A stretch of 64,000 nucleotides of DNA. Origin: Epiperipatus broadwayi (lineage: Eukaryota; Onychophora; Udeonychophora; Euonychophora; Peripatidae). Location of the stretch: contig JAQFVV010012446.1 in NCBI GenBank assembly GCA_028023455.1, positions 3,160,001 through 3,224,000 of the forward strand. The letters run 5' to 3'. Below, piece by piece: positions 22,519 through 33,265 of this stretch. The notes under the pieces were generated by a model. That model did no database searches. It was not told where the DNA came from and worked only from the letters and a program-made list of their open reading frames with translations. The stretch's first letter is position 1, and each line of letters begins with the position of its first letter. The position numbers and the translations under genes were made by a program.

Positions 22519-24151
22519 TGAAACAGTAAGATTCGTATTCGAATCTTAAGTTTCACCTTTTTCTGTCGTCTCTCACTGACCGGTCTATCCCGCCCAGATT
22601 TAAACTTTTTGGTATCGAATTGTGTGTGTAGCAATATTAAAAATGTATAAATATATGTAGAATTCAGCATAAACACGCACACATTTCGATCTCAAATTAA
22701 ACGCAATAAATAGGGATAAAATAATATAATTTAGATTTCTTTTAGTTATATAATTTTGTATAATTTTAATCATTTATTTTGGATTATAAAGTTCGTATTT
22801 ATTGCTTTGATTAAATTTCGTTTAATAATAATTCTAAAAAAATCTGATGTAATATTTAATTAAAAGTTAAAATAATCTTATGTTCCCTTTTTGTCTTTGA
22901 AATTTAAAAGCATCGGTCAGTGACAGATAATAGTAATTCAAGAAAAATTCCCCAAAATGTAATTAGTAAATGTAAAATGTAAACAATAGAACGGCAGCTT
23001 TCTTTAATTAAAAACCAACAAAATGCATTGATTATCCTCAGGGCAGATTAAGTAGAACCTAAAAATATCTTAACAAAAATGTGAGATCAAGATAAGAAAA
23101 GAGGCCATCTTAGACTTGCTGGAGACATTCACTTAAACTTTAGCTTTGCTCTCGATCACTGAGAGTCTCCAAAATATAAAAATAATTTGTTCCTGCCAAA
23201 ATATGACCGAGTAAAGCACCTAGATTATTCTCCATCGGGAGATGGCCTATCGGATGCTGACTTTCATTGCCCGTCATAAATTCACCATGAAGATCTGCTG
23301 CCTGAAATAAATGAAAAAGCTGCTGCTGCTGTGAAATTAAATGAAATATCTAAATACAAAAAAGACTTGCCACTCATGAACTTTTTGCTGCTAAACTAAT
23401 GGAATCAGAAAACTTCTTATAAAACAGGTACCTGTCTGTGTTCAAACTCTAGAGTACTCTAATAATATGCTATAGTTCTTCTTCATACTACTTATCTAAA
23501 TTATAAAATGTAAAAACTACCATATGTATAACTAAAACTGAATAATTAACTTAATGTGTAATAAATTTCTCTGCTAATCTAGCTTACCTCATTCTATCTT
23601 GGGTGCGTATTTCTAAAATCTACATTTTATCTATATTTATTATTTAATTATTGCATGCTCACAATTGTCTCTATTTTCAAAGTTTAAATCTATGATCGTT
23701 TGAAACAGTGAATGCGTGTCACATTTTCATTAATATGTACTTCGTCGGGCCGAGGCAGAGACCAGCCCGACATTCTTATAAACCATAACTAACTGAACTT
23801 TCATAGAAATCGACACGCATTCAGTGCATCACTTATTGTAATGCAGGGTCTACTACTTCGTAAATGGCTGACGTATTAGTTATAATAATTCCCAATTTAT
23901 ATAGGTTTTGTCTTTATTAAATCATCATGAATAATTCCAGAAAATTACCTTTCTTTGAGAGTCACCAATGTTCTTTAGTAACTGTTGATAATGTAGGGCC
24001 GAATTAGAAATCTATTTAAATCTTATCATAATTGTTTATACTTAAATTGATAAAAAATCAAGTCAGATGACCTAATTTTAATAAAGCTCCTATTTACAAA
24101 TGTTATATATAGAGTAAGTTAAAAACAAACTCTTATGAAGCTTCAAAAATA

Positions 24152-24206
24152 CCCTCAACCTCAGACCACGGTTTCTGCCTCTAGCGTCATCAGTGAGGTG
24201 CTAGGG
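24152..24206 (-). ncRNA. Hammerhead ribozyme in the inverted left arm
   Basis: On the minus strand, the stems and the CTGATGA/GAAAC core match the direct copies, with GTGGTC in place of CGGTC at the stem III/cleavage site. The transcript strand is opposite to that of the array, so a transcript through both would also form a long hairpin. Confidence 0.8.
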
Positions 24207-24362
24207 AATAAAAATACTAGAACTAGTCCAGCATTTTATCAATGCCTAACTATTGAGAAGAAAATCTGAAACTTTCAGACATTTAAATGTCCAAAAATCC
24301 AGCTATCTAACTCAAATAGTTAGGCATTGATAAAATGCTGGACTAGTTCTAGTATTTTTATT

Positions 24363-24417
24363 CCCTAGCACCTCACTGATGACGCTGGAGGCAGAAACCG
24401 CGGTCTGAGGTTGAGGG
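24363..24417 (+). ncRNA. Hammerhead ribozyme, array copy 1
   Basis: Stem I: distal CCCT/AGGG, internal loop AGC/TTG, proximal ACCTCA/TGAGGT. Core: CTGATGA and GAAA. Stem II: GCT/GGC with flanking C and A unpaired. Stem III: ACC/GGT around GC. Cleavage would follow GTC at 24405. The internal loop in stem I is where active hammerheads make tertiary contacts with loop II. The unpaired 10.1/11.1 position is unusual and could lower activity. Confidence 0.85.
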
Positions 24418-24732
24418 TATTTTTGAAGCTTCATAAGAGTTTGTTTTTAACTTACTCTATATATAACATTTGTAAATAGGAGCTTTATTAAAATTAGGTC
24501 ATCTGACTTGATTTTTTATCAATTTAATTTTAGTTTTTTGCTATTAATGCTTTGGCGATTTTATATTGCTAGAGCTATTAATATATGGTGGATCTGAACT
24601 TAGTTTCAGTCCCATACTGCTATTTGAGTTAGATAGCTGGATTTTTGGACATTTAAATGTCTGAAAGTTTCAGATTTTCTTCTCAATAGTTAGGCATTGA
24701 TAAAATGCTGGACTAGTTCTAGTATTTTTATT

Positions 24733-24787
24733 CCCTAGCACCTCACTGATGACGCTAGAGGCAGAAACCGCGGTCTGAGGTTGAGGG
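24733..24787 (+). ncRNA. Hammerhead ribozyme, array copy 2
   Basis: Identical to copy 1 except CTAGAG in place of CTGGAG in loop II. Cleavage after 24775, exactly 370 bases from copy 1. Confidence 0.85.
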
Positions 24788-25102
24788 TATTTTTGAAGCT
24801 TCATAAGAGTTTGTTTTTAACTTACTCTATATATAACATTTGTAAATAGGAGCTTTATTAAAATTAGGTCATCTGACTTGATTTTTTATCAATTTAATTT
24901 TAGTTTTTTGCTATTAATGCTTTGGCGATTTTATATTGCTAGAGCTATTAATATATGGTGGATCTGAACTTAGTTTCAGTCCCATACTGCTATTTGAGTT
25001 AGATAGCTGGATTTTTGGACATTTAAATGTCTGAAAGTTTCAGATTTTCTTCTAAATAGTTAGGCATTGATAAAATGCTGGACTAGTTCTAGTATTTTTA
25101 TT

Positions 25103-25157
25103 CCCTAGCACCTCACTGATGACGCTAGAGGCAGAAACCGCGGTCTGAGGTTGAGGG
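25103..25157 (+). ncRNA. Hammerhead ribozyme, array copy 3
   Basis: Same sequence as copy 2. Cleavage after 25145, again at a spacing of 370. Confidence 0.85.
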
Positions 25158-25472
25158 TATTTTTGAAGCTTCATAAGAGTTTGTTTTTAACTTACTCTAT
25201 ATATAACATTTGTAAATAGGAGCTTTATTAAAATTAGGTCATCTGACTTGATTTTTTATCAATTTAATTTTAATTTTTTGCTATTAATGCTTTGGCGATT
25301 TTATATTGCTAGAGCTATTAATATATGGTGGATCTGAACTTAGTTTCAGTCCCATACTGCTATTTGAGTTAGATAGCTAAATTTTTGGACATTTAAATGT
25401 CTGAAAGTTTCAGATTTTCTTCTCAATAGTTAGGCATTGATAAAATGCTGGACTAGTTCTAGTATTTTTATT

Positions 25473-25527
25473 CCCTAGCACCTCACTGATGACGCTAGAG
25501 GCAGAAACCGTGGTCTGAGGTTGAGGG
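25473..25527 (+). ncRNA. Hammerhead ribozyme, array copy 4
   Basis: Same core; stem III reads ACCGTGGT, which keeps pairing of the ends. Cleavage after 25515, at a spacing of 370. Confidence 0.85.
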
Positions 25528-25663
25528 TATTTTTGAAGATTCATAAGAGTTTGTTTTTAACTTACTCTATATATAACATTTGTAAATAGGAGCTTTATTA
25601 AAATTAGGTCATCTGACTTGATTTTTTATCAATTTAATTTTAGTTTTTTGCTATTAATGCTTT

Positions 25664-25913
25664 AAATGTGGTTTTAATTTCTCCTTATTTGTAAAAATGA
25701 AAATACTTAATTGTAAATTATTAGAGAAAAAATATAGTTAGTAATAAATTTGGCTGAACGTTTTCGAGGAACCGTGCCTCATACTCATAGCCTTAGTGAA
25801 AATGTACTTGATATATGTAAATGAGAATATTCAAATGAGTTACTGTTAAGTAGCCCATTTTTTCGAAATGTCGAAGCACGTGTCTCTTCTGTTGATTGCA
25901 TGGATGTCTCTGT
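25664..25913. mobile_element. 250-bp insertion inside array repeat 5
   Basis: The other repeats read AATGCTTTGGCGATT here. In this one 250 bases lie between TTT and GGCG, and no clear target duplication is seen. The insert contains GAACGTTTTCGAGGAACCGTGCCTCATACTCATAGCC and AAATGTCGAAGCACGTGTCTCTTCTGTTGATTGCATGG. Similar text occurs at 58.41-58.58 kb, so it is a dispersed repeat. The stem GAGG/CCTC followed on the minus strand by GAAA is notable. Confidence 0.75.
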
Positions 25914-26092
25914 GGCGATTTTATATTGCTAGAGCTATTAATATATGGTGGATCTGAACTTAGTTTCAGTCCCATACTGCTATTTGAGTTAGATAGCTGG
26001 ATTTTTGGACATTTAAATGTCTGAAAGTTTCAGATTTTCTTCTCAACAGTTAGTCATTGATAAAATGCTGGACTAGTTCTAGTATTTTTATT

Positions 26093-26147
26093 CCCTAGCA
26101 CCTCACTGATGACGCTAGAGGCAGAAACCGCGGTCTGAGGTTGAGGG
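26093..26147 (+). ncRNA. Hammerhead ribozyme, array copy 5
   Basis: Same as copy 2. Cleavage after 26135. The array ends 62 bases later in CTCTATATATAAT, the usual right end of this superfamily. Confidence 0.85.
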
Positions 26148-27277
26148 TATTTTTGAAGCTTCATAAGAGTTTGTTTTTAACTTACTCTATATATAATATC
26201 GTTTATACTTATACATGTGTTACGTTTTAAAGACGCGATGACTCATTCTGCCGTGAAATTTCCGGATTCTTCAGGTTTGAAATTAACCCCAGTCGTCCTA
26301 CACAAGCGGGCATAATGACAACGTCATGCAGCCAGCCGGCAAAACTGCGACATGGACCGCTTGTCCCTGGTTATGCTTATGTGACACCTTACTTCGTCGG
26401 GCCGAGGCAGAGACCACCCCGACAATCTTATAAACTCATTCGCGGCATTGCAGTTTCAATATACTGCCATTCCATATCGCCTTTCTAAAGCGTACCACAT
26501 GTTCCTTTACTCAATTCTATTATTCTATATATCACTCCGCCTCTGCATTATCTCCATAATTCACTCTCAAATAAATGTTTGCCCTTAGTTATAAATAAAT
26601 ATTTTAATTAAATAAATATATGTCTGCCGTTACTCTTATAACCCATACTTTAGACTCTTGCATTGCAAAGGTATAAATCCCTCCAGGCATGCATTAGAAA
26701 TACTTACTCGAGAATTTTAGGTAGCTAGATTACGCCTTCAAATAAGTGAATTCCTTTTGGAAACATTTCAGTATCGGAAATACCGCTACTGAAATCCTCA
26801 ATATAAAATAATGTCTAAATAAATAAATGTATTCTTTAAAATATAATCATGTCGCAAATTCCGCTACTGAAGCTTTGAATCCCTAAAATATTATTAGTAA
26901 ATGATTTTATTAAAATGTATTAATAAATAATTTTAAACTATATGTCTGCAGTTACGTTTCATTTATTCGATACCCATTCTATATAATATTTCCTTGATTA
27001 TGTAAATATGAATGTTTAATTAATATTAGTTTGATTATTGGCTAACTCGAGAATAAAATCATGAATCTCTTGCATATCCCTGACCACTGTGCCTAAGGAA
27101 ATATTTACTAATGTCGCATCAGATGCGTTGTTTCATGGATTGTATTGTGGAACCGATAAACTATGTTCGAAGTCAGTACCACGGGTGGCTTCGCTACTCG
27201 ATGGTGCTGCTGTTCTGTATGGTGGTCGAATTCTGCACTATGTTTACGAGTCACACGTTTTCTGACTGTTACACTAT

Positions 27278-28700
27278 TAAGTGTCCATGTCTCAGATCCA
27301 TAAGTAAGAACTGGTAAAACACATTTGTTAAAAACCTTCCTTTTCAAACACATAAACATATTTCCTTTTAGTATCAAGTTATTTCTACCAAAAGCACTCC
27401 AACCAAGTTTAATTCTATGATTAATTTCCTCCATTATGTTTCCATCTGTATTAATAATCTGACCAAGGTATTTGTAACTGTTAACTTCTTCTAATTCATC
27501 ATAATCAATCTTTATTTTCATATTTTGAGCAAATCGATTAAACATTACATTAGTCTTTTTAACATTTATCTTTAGTCCTACTTTCCTACTTTCATCTGAT
27601 AATTCCTGCAACATATCCTGCAGCTCTGAAGCATTATTTGCAAAAACAACTACATCATCTGCGAAATCTAAATGACTTAAATAATCTCCATTTACTTTCA
27701 CTCCTTTAGTTTCCCATTTTAATCCACAAAATACTTCTTGTAGCACTGCTGTAAAAAGTTTTGGAGATATGGAGTCACCTTGTCTTACACCTTTCTCAAT
27801 GTTGACTTTCCCAGTATCATTATGTAATCTAATTGTTGCTGTTGCATTTTTATAAATATTCTTCAAAATATGACAATATCCTGGGTCTATACCTTGATGA
27901 TCCAATGCTTTAATCACTGAAGAAATGTTTATAGAATCAAATGCCTTTTCATAATCTACAAATCCAAAACATAATGACAACTCATATTCATTTGACCTTT
28001 CTATAACTTCTCTCACCACTTTTAAATCCAGCTTGTTCTCTTGGTTGGTGGAAATCCAATGTTCTCTGCAGATGAGTTGTAATTATCTTGGTAAAAATTT
28101 TATATAAAACTGATAAAAGGCTGATGGGTCTGTAATTTCTAATATCTTCTTTATCACCTTTTTTAAATATTAATATTATTACTGCATTCTTCCAATCATC
28201 CGGTACATCTTTATCATTTAGACATTTGGTATATAACTTTGCTAAAAAAATTTCTATTTCTTCACCTGCTTCTTTTAATATATCAATTATAATTCCATCA
28301 TTACCTGGAGCCTTTCCCTTCTTCATACATTTAATTGCGTGTCTCACTTCTTCATTTAAAATTCTGGGCAATTCGGAAGATGTAATAGATATAGGAGGTA
28401 CTTGTTCTTTATTACTATATAATTCTTGATAAAAATCTTCTACCAATTTCATGATGTCATCTCTCTTTTTAGTAACAATTCCATCTTTTTTTCTTATTGC
28501 AGATATAAATTTCCTACCAATACCAAAATGTTGTTTTACATTCTTAAGACTTTTATTTTCTTCTACAGCTTTCCTTGCTAGTTCACAATTATACTTTCTT
28601 ATATCATTTTCAACTCTTTTCTGCACCATTTTACAAAATTCAAGATATTCAATTCTTTTTAATGCATCATTTTTGTATATCTTCATATTCCTTCTTTTCC
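27278..28700 (-). pseudogene. RTE LINE reverse transcriptase domain, frameshifted
   Basis: Two overlapping frames carry it. The first (28686-27988) holds the pre-RT region, A-P-G-N-D-G-I, the K-K-G-D-x-x-D-I-R-N-Y-R-P-I-S-L-L block and E-Q-A-G-F. After a small deletion and frameshift the second (28019-27278) continues with F-V-D-Y-E-K-A-F-D-S-I, the G-V-R-Q-G-D-S-I-S-P block and the catalytic F-A-D-D (27654-27665). It then has K-T-N-V-M-F, and S-Y-K-Y-L-G-Q-I-I and Y-G-S-E-T-W-T of the thumb. It runs straight into the LTR insertion at 27273. FADD in place of YADD is common in this clade. Confidence 0.92.
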
Positions 28701-29019
28701 TTCATAAATTCTCTAGTCTCAGTAGAAATTTTATTGGTCAATTGCTGCTTTTTTCTACCAGCTATCTTTGTTGCAGTTTTTAAAAGTGTATCAGTTATTT
28801 TCATATTAATTTCATTCAAATCTGAATTATGCTCAAAATCTACGAATACTTGAAACCGATTTCTAAGTTCTAATTTAAATTCATTAGAATGTTTCTGAAG
28901 ATTAGGAATATCAACTGTAAATATTGTTTTTCATAATAATTTCTGTCTCTCTAGTTTGACATTAACACATATCTTACACCTTACTAATCGATGATCACTT
29001 CCTGTGTTAAAATTATTAA

Positions 29020-29830
29020 GAACATTACAATCTTGAAATATGTATTTCCTATTAGTCAAAATATAACCCAATTCTGCTGTACCTTCATTTGGATGCTTCC
29101 ATGTCTATTTCCTTTTAACATTTTTCTCAAAAAAAGAATTCATAATATAAAGTTTTTCTTTTTCTGCAAACTCCACAAGTCTATGTCCTCTCTCATTTCT
29201 ATTACCATAACCAAAATTACCTACAGCACTTTCATCTTTCATTTGTTTACCAATTCTAGCATTAAAGTCTCCCATAACGATTTTAAAATGTTGTTTACTC
29301 TGATCAAAAGCCTTTTGTACATCCATATAAAAATCTTCTACTACTTCATCACTATGAGAACTTGTTGGGGCATAAACCTGAATTATCTGCATTTGACATC
29401 TGCTATTAAGTTGTATAACTAATCTTGTCACTCTGTCTGATACATCATCAATCTCCACAATATTGTTCTTCCACTTTTTATTTATAATGAATCCTACTCC
29501 ACTTGTATTTCCAATATTTGTGCCTTTATAGTAGAGTATATGTCCACTTTTTAAATCAATTGTCTCTTCACCTTTTCTTCTAACTTCACAAAGTCCAATA
29601 ATGTCCCATTTAATATAAGAGAGTTCTTCTTCTAATTCTTGCAATCTTCCTTCACTTGAAAATGATCTGCAGTTGTAAGTACCTAAATAAAAAGTCATCA
29701 TCAAATGGCAGCATGGGTCCGCAATCAGGGAATTCTTAGCATCCTCCGCCTTCGGCCACCAACTGCTGCCTTGGTTGGTGACTTTACAGCCTCTTGGGAA
29801 TAAGGGCCATGCTTTATTTTTGTCTGTCAT
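29020..29830 (-). pseudogene. RTE LINE endonuclease domain
   Basis: The frame starting at 29830 shows the APE-type endonuclease series in order: T-Y-N-C-R-S near residue 51, G-L-C-E-V-R-R with the catalytic Glu near 80, V-Y-A-P-T-S, and M-G-D-F-N-A-R-I-G near 190. The open frame stops at 29105 at a TAG. The next bases, in the same frame, continue with T-W-K-H-P-N-E-G and later T-G-S-D-H-R-L-V-R, the last catalytic SDH block, near 28980-29000. The family normally has a tryptophan at that stop (TGG to TAG), so a single nonsense change cuts the domain. The enzyme nicks target DNA to prime reverse transcription. Confidence 0.88.
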
Positions 29831-30167
29831 AATTGTATATATGTATTGGAAAAATATTTATCATTTACACAAACATTCATTCTGCCTTATCAGGCACTGA
29901 GAAGAAAGACCATGGTGTTTCTTGATCTTAAACTCAGAGGTAAAAAGCCAATAAACTCACCACGCTGGCTAATGCATGTTGGTGAGCAGCCCATCCATGT
30001 TCGTATACTATATGAATAATCACATAGTAATAACAGCTGCAACGACAAGAACGTATTGAGTGGACATTAGGAATTTGCCCTGCTCAGTTCCTTTAAGGCC
30101 TCCAAGAGAAATCAAAGGGTCTCCTTTCAGTTAATAGCAAACTCCTTTCTGCAGCCGCTTATGTATT

Positions 30168-31557
30168 ACTAAATAGTAATACAACACTAATTAAGTTATT
30201 TGAATAACTTTTAAATCTATTTAAGATTTAATTAACTGTTCAGAATGTTATATGGGATCGATTACATTTCATATAACCAGATAGAGAAGTCACGAGATGC
30301 CTTCATGCATAGTTGAGTGTAGTGATAAAATGTCAGACCCTGAAATATAAGGCTCTTGGATAAATTCCCATTCAGACAATTCCAATGCTCAAACTTCTTA
30401 TAAACTAACAAGAAATACCGCCATTCGATTATTTATTTATTTATTTTTATATGATACTTTATCATGAACATCATTAAACATAATTTAATTTATAGCTGTT
30501 ATTATAAACAATAAAATATATAATAAGTAAAGATGAAATACTCAATTAAAGTAAATTAGTTTAGTATTAAAATAAATATCAAAAGTAAAACAAAATATTA
30601 ATGTTAGCATATGTTAACATAAATATCATTTCTAAAAATTAGCTTAATTAATGACATTAACAATCGATGTAATGCAATATACCATATATTGTCATTAAAA
30701 AATTCAATACAAAAAGACTGACCTAAACTATATATTTGAAAATAATTTAAATTTCAGTAATTTATAATTTTTTATACAAAAGCATACTGTTCTTATAATT
30801 GATAAATTTTAAAGGACAGTTCTATATGTCTGCTTGATAGCAAATTTAATTCATATTTGTTTATTGGATCGTACAAATAAGTTGGTTTATTCTTCTTGTA
30901 AATGTTATTATTTACAAAAAAGTAGGTATAAAATAGTCTAGAATGTTACTTGGGAAGTATTTAATAAATGTTTTGTGTTACATTTTATCTCCAATACATG
31001 GCAAAATATATTCTTCTGCAGATAAATCTCAATTTCCTGTCGAGACAAATTTCTACAGTTTACAATCAAAAATGAAATGACTCTTGCTGCAATAAATTTA
31101 CCACTATTAGCAGTGAAGATAGCTCGTAAGTAATTTATCTGTAAAAATCTCGTACCATTTATATAAATAATTGAGACTTAATCTTGAAAATCTAAAAGTG
31201 GAACGGGGATATTGTATTTATAACATCAAAAATAATTTTCTAATGTTGTTTTATAATTATTATTGTTATATTATTTAATCGATATCTTATTATGACTTTA
31301 GCAAATTAAATGCATTTGTTAAAAATTCATATACATATTGTTTATAGTGGATCAATTATTGTCTACTTTCTGCGTAGTGAAATTTTTAACTCTGTAGAGA
31401 TCAGAGTCCCAAAAATTACAGTGGATGTCACATGCATCCAAGAGAGATATATTCATTAGGAGAAATATAAAACCTTGCAAATTTGCCTTTATTATATTTA
31501 TATAATAAATTGCATGATTTTTTTACTTATTTTCAATCTTCTAGAAATTACTACCAC
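30168..31557. other. Anonymous AT-rich stretch
   Basis: I see no gene or identifiable element. A short (TTTA)n tract lies near 30430. Confidence 0.45.
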
Positions 31558-31964
31558 AAGTATATCAACACATAATCACCATCTCTTATACTAGCACATA
31601 ATTGTTTATAAACAAGGCAAAAATCTCCATACAGTAGTGCCACCCTGTGCCAAGCAGAGCTATTGAGCTTAGATTGAAAATATTTTTGTGTTTTCAATTC
31701 CATTCTCATAGTTTTATAGTTAAGTAGAGATAAAAGGTGGTTACTGGAGGATTGCATTAGATCCTAAGATCTAAATGCAGTCCTCTCAGATCCAAGGCTC
31801 CTCACTGACGAAGGCCACAAGCCAGAAACTAGTCTGGGGATATTGGATGAGTAGGCATTGGATAGGGATTTTATGCACAAGCCTTCTGGCATCCATTGAT
31901 TACTCTGGTTGGCACGGTGGCACTACTGTATGGAGAGTTTTGCCTTGTTTAAGTATATCAACAC
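31558..31964 (+). mobile_element. 379-bp hammerhead element, 14-bp target duplication
   Basis: AAGTATATCAACAC flanks it at 31558-31571 and 31951-31964. The left end is a short inverted arm (ATAATCACCATCTCTTATACTAGC, CTCCATACAGTAGTGCC); the rest is one direct unit ending GGCACTACTGTATGGAGAGTTTTGCCTTG. One complete hammerhead lies at 31791-31847. The 97-codon frame at 31775 crosses it and is not a gene. The sister elements are at 8.4 and 42.2 kb. Confidence 0.9.
31791..31847 (+). ncRNA. Type I hammerhead ribozyme, second family
   Basis: Stem I: distal TCCAA/TTGGA, internal loop GGC/TA, proximal TCCTCA/TGGGGA with one G-U pair. Core: CTGACGA and GAAA. Stem II: GGC/GCC with loop CACAA and unpaired A's at 10.1/11.1. 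Stem III: A-C/G-U around TA. Cleavage would follow GTC at 31834. Both stem I segments differ in sequence from the 24-kb family yet pair equally well. Confidence 0.85.
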
Positions 31965-32068
31965 TGACTTTAGAGTTCATGATACCTTTCAGATGCAATT
32001 TATCACTGCATATTTCACATTCTTATGGAAAAAATGTGATAAGAAAATCGACAGCTCAAATGTTATAG

Positions 32069-32794
32069 TTTACCATTATTAATGTAGAAACACCCAAATA
32101 GCCACAACTCTTTAACCTATGCATTCAATATATGGAATAGTATTTAAGAAAAGACTGCTTGCATCTCTTAGATCGGCCAAGACCTGTGCAGGGTTAATGG
32201 CTTAAGACTCAAAGAAAACAGCTTTGGGTAGATTTAAATATAGATATTGCTTTGCAGAAAGTATATTATACAACTACTTGATAAACTTTTTTCTAATAAG
32301 ACTTTTGATAATCTCTGCCCAATAGATTTTAAAAGATAACATCTTTGTTAAAATTATAAACATGGATATAAAATAAAAATTTTGTTTTGTAGGCAATTCT
32401 GCATTAAAATATATATATATATAAAGCAGGTATTGCAACAATATTAAACTATAGATCATGTGCGCAATAAAAAAAATAATGCAAAATTTACTTTTTAAAA
32501 GTTTATTTTATCCGATGTTAGGAAAATGTAATATAATATCTATCCAAAATTAAATCATTTTTAATAAATACTTAATATGATTACATAAATTAGAAATAGA
32601 TAGTATATCATTTCTTCTTATCATAATGTGTTTTTAATAATGATGCATTCATTTTATTAGAAAATACATATAAAAAAGATCATCTTCCAATTAAAAGATG
32701 TATCTCTCATTAAAATGTTTACAATATTTTTATAAAATTCAATCAATATAAGAAATTTTTAACTATTAAATATATATACAAATTAATGTAAAAC
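32069..32794. other. Anonymous AT-rich stretch
   Basis: Nothing recognised. Confidence 0.4.
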
Positions 32795-33000
32795 ATTAAT
32801 ATATAAAATTAATGTAAAATAATATTCATACCGAGTTTAAATATAAAATTTTAATAATATTTACTGTACCAAGTATACTTTCGACATGAGCAGACTGACC
32901 ATGAATATGACGTGAAAATATCGTATATACTTGTTACAATAAATATTGTTAAAATTTTATATTTAAACTCTGTACGAGTATTATTTTACATTAATATTTA
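32795..33000. repeat. Foldback, ~80-bp arms
   Basis: AATGTAAAATAATATTCATACCGAGTTTAAATATAAAATTTTAA near 32811-32855 is mirrored by TTAAAATTTTATATTTAAACTCTGTACGAGTATTATTTTACATT near 32950-32993. The centre includes CTTTCGACATGAGCAGACTGACC. It has no coding content. Confidence 0.75.
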
Positions 33001-33265
33001 GAACAGCAGAGTATGGAAATGTTATAATATATAAAATTATATTCAAGTTGAAAATCTTGTTTTTGAAAATTGACATTTCAAGAGATTATTTTTCAGAACT
33101 CGTAGCAATCGGTACTTTGGATACCACCCACATAAAAATAAAATAAAAATTTAAATGATTAAAATATTTGTTTTCTTGTTTTTATTTTTTAAAAAAAATA
33201 AATAAATGACCATATTTTTATTAACTTCATTGATATAATAGATATTTTAAGTTTTTCACAACAAA

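Larger units (their letters stand above)
24031..26211 (+). mobile_element. Retrozyme-like tandem array: 370-bp repeats, each with a hammerhead ribozyme
   Basis: A 14-bp target duplication (24031-24044 and 26198-26211, one mismatch) brackets 2,153 bp. The left end (24045-24315) is an inverted partial copy. Direct repeats follow, with hammerhead cleavage sites after positions 24405, 24775, 25145, 25515 and 26135. The intervals are 370, 370, 370 and 620; the last holds a 250-bp insertion. Repeats are almost identical. Each carries TAGGCATTGATAAAATGC, the ribozyme, ACTCTATATATAACATTTG and CATCTGACTTGATTTTTTATC. There is no protein. Tandem hammerhead monomers of a few hundred bases define metazoan retrozymes, and the inverted left arm and long target duplication recall Penelope-like insertions. 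Confidence 0.88.
22519..27273 (+). repeat. 3' LTR, interrupted by the ribozyme array
   Basis: The parts 22519-24044 and 26212-27273 together make about 2,588 bp and match the 5' LTR closely, with a ~16-bp deletion that removes the TGACGTCA site region (here GACAACGTCATGC near 26318-26330). The interruption duplicates AT[C/T]GTTTATACTTA. Confidence 0.92.
17885..27277 (+). mobile_element. Gypsy-type LTR retrotransposon, internally deleted, with 2.6-kb LTRs
   Basis: CTAT duplications (17885-17888, 27274-27277) flank two direct repeats that begin TGAAACAGTAAG and end CTGTTACA, i.e. TG..CA. The 5' LTR is 17889-20492; the 3' LTR starts at 22519, ends at 27273 and is itself interrupted. Only about 2 kb of internal sequence remains (20493-22518): a gag-like frame, the last part of integrase, and a purine tract (ACGGGAAGTACGGGGAAA, 22501-22518) directly against the 3' LTR. 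Protease, RT, RNase H and most of integrase are missing, so it cannot move by itself. A TTTGGCGC string at 20515 may be a primer site but sits 22 bases from the LTR. LTR divergence looks like a few percent. Confidence 0.92.
17490..30167 (-). mobile_element. Full-length RTE-clade LINE, split by a Gypsy-type element
   Basis: An 11-bp target duplication, GCTTATGTATT, lies at 17490-17500 and 30157-30167. Subtracting the nested LTR element (17889-27273) and its 4-bp duplication leaves about 3,267 bp of LINE, a normal RTE length. Read on the minus strand, it has a 5' leader (30156-29831), an apurinic-like endonuclease domain, reverse transcriptase, and a C-terminal region. It ends at 17501 in an ATGATGATG microsatellite tail rather than poly(A), as is usual for RTE. 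Frameshifts and at least one stop inactivate it. It is the oldest layer of a three- to four-level nest. Confidence 0.9.

Noticed and set aside
24331-26160. CRISPR array
   Set aside because: Repeats are 370 bp, near-identical throughout and without unique spacers. The genome is eukaryotic.
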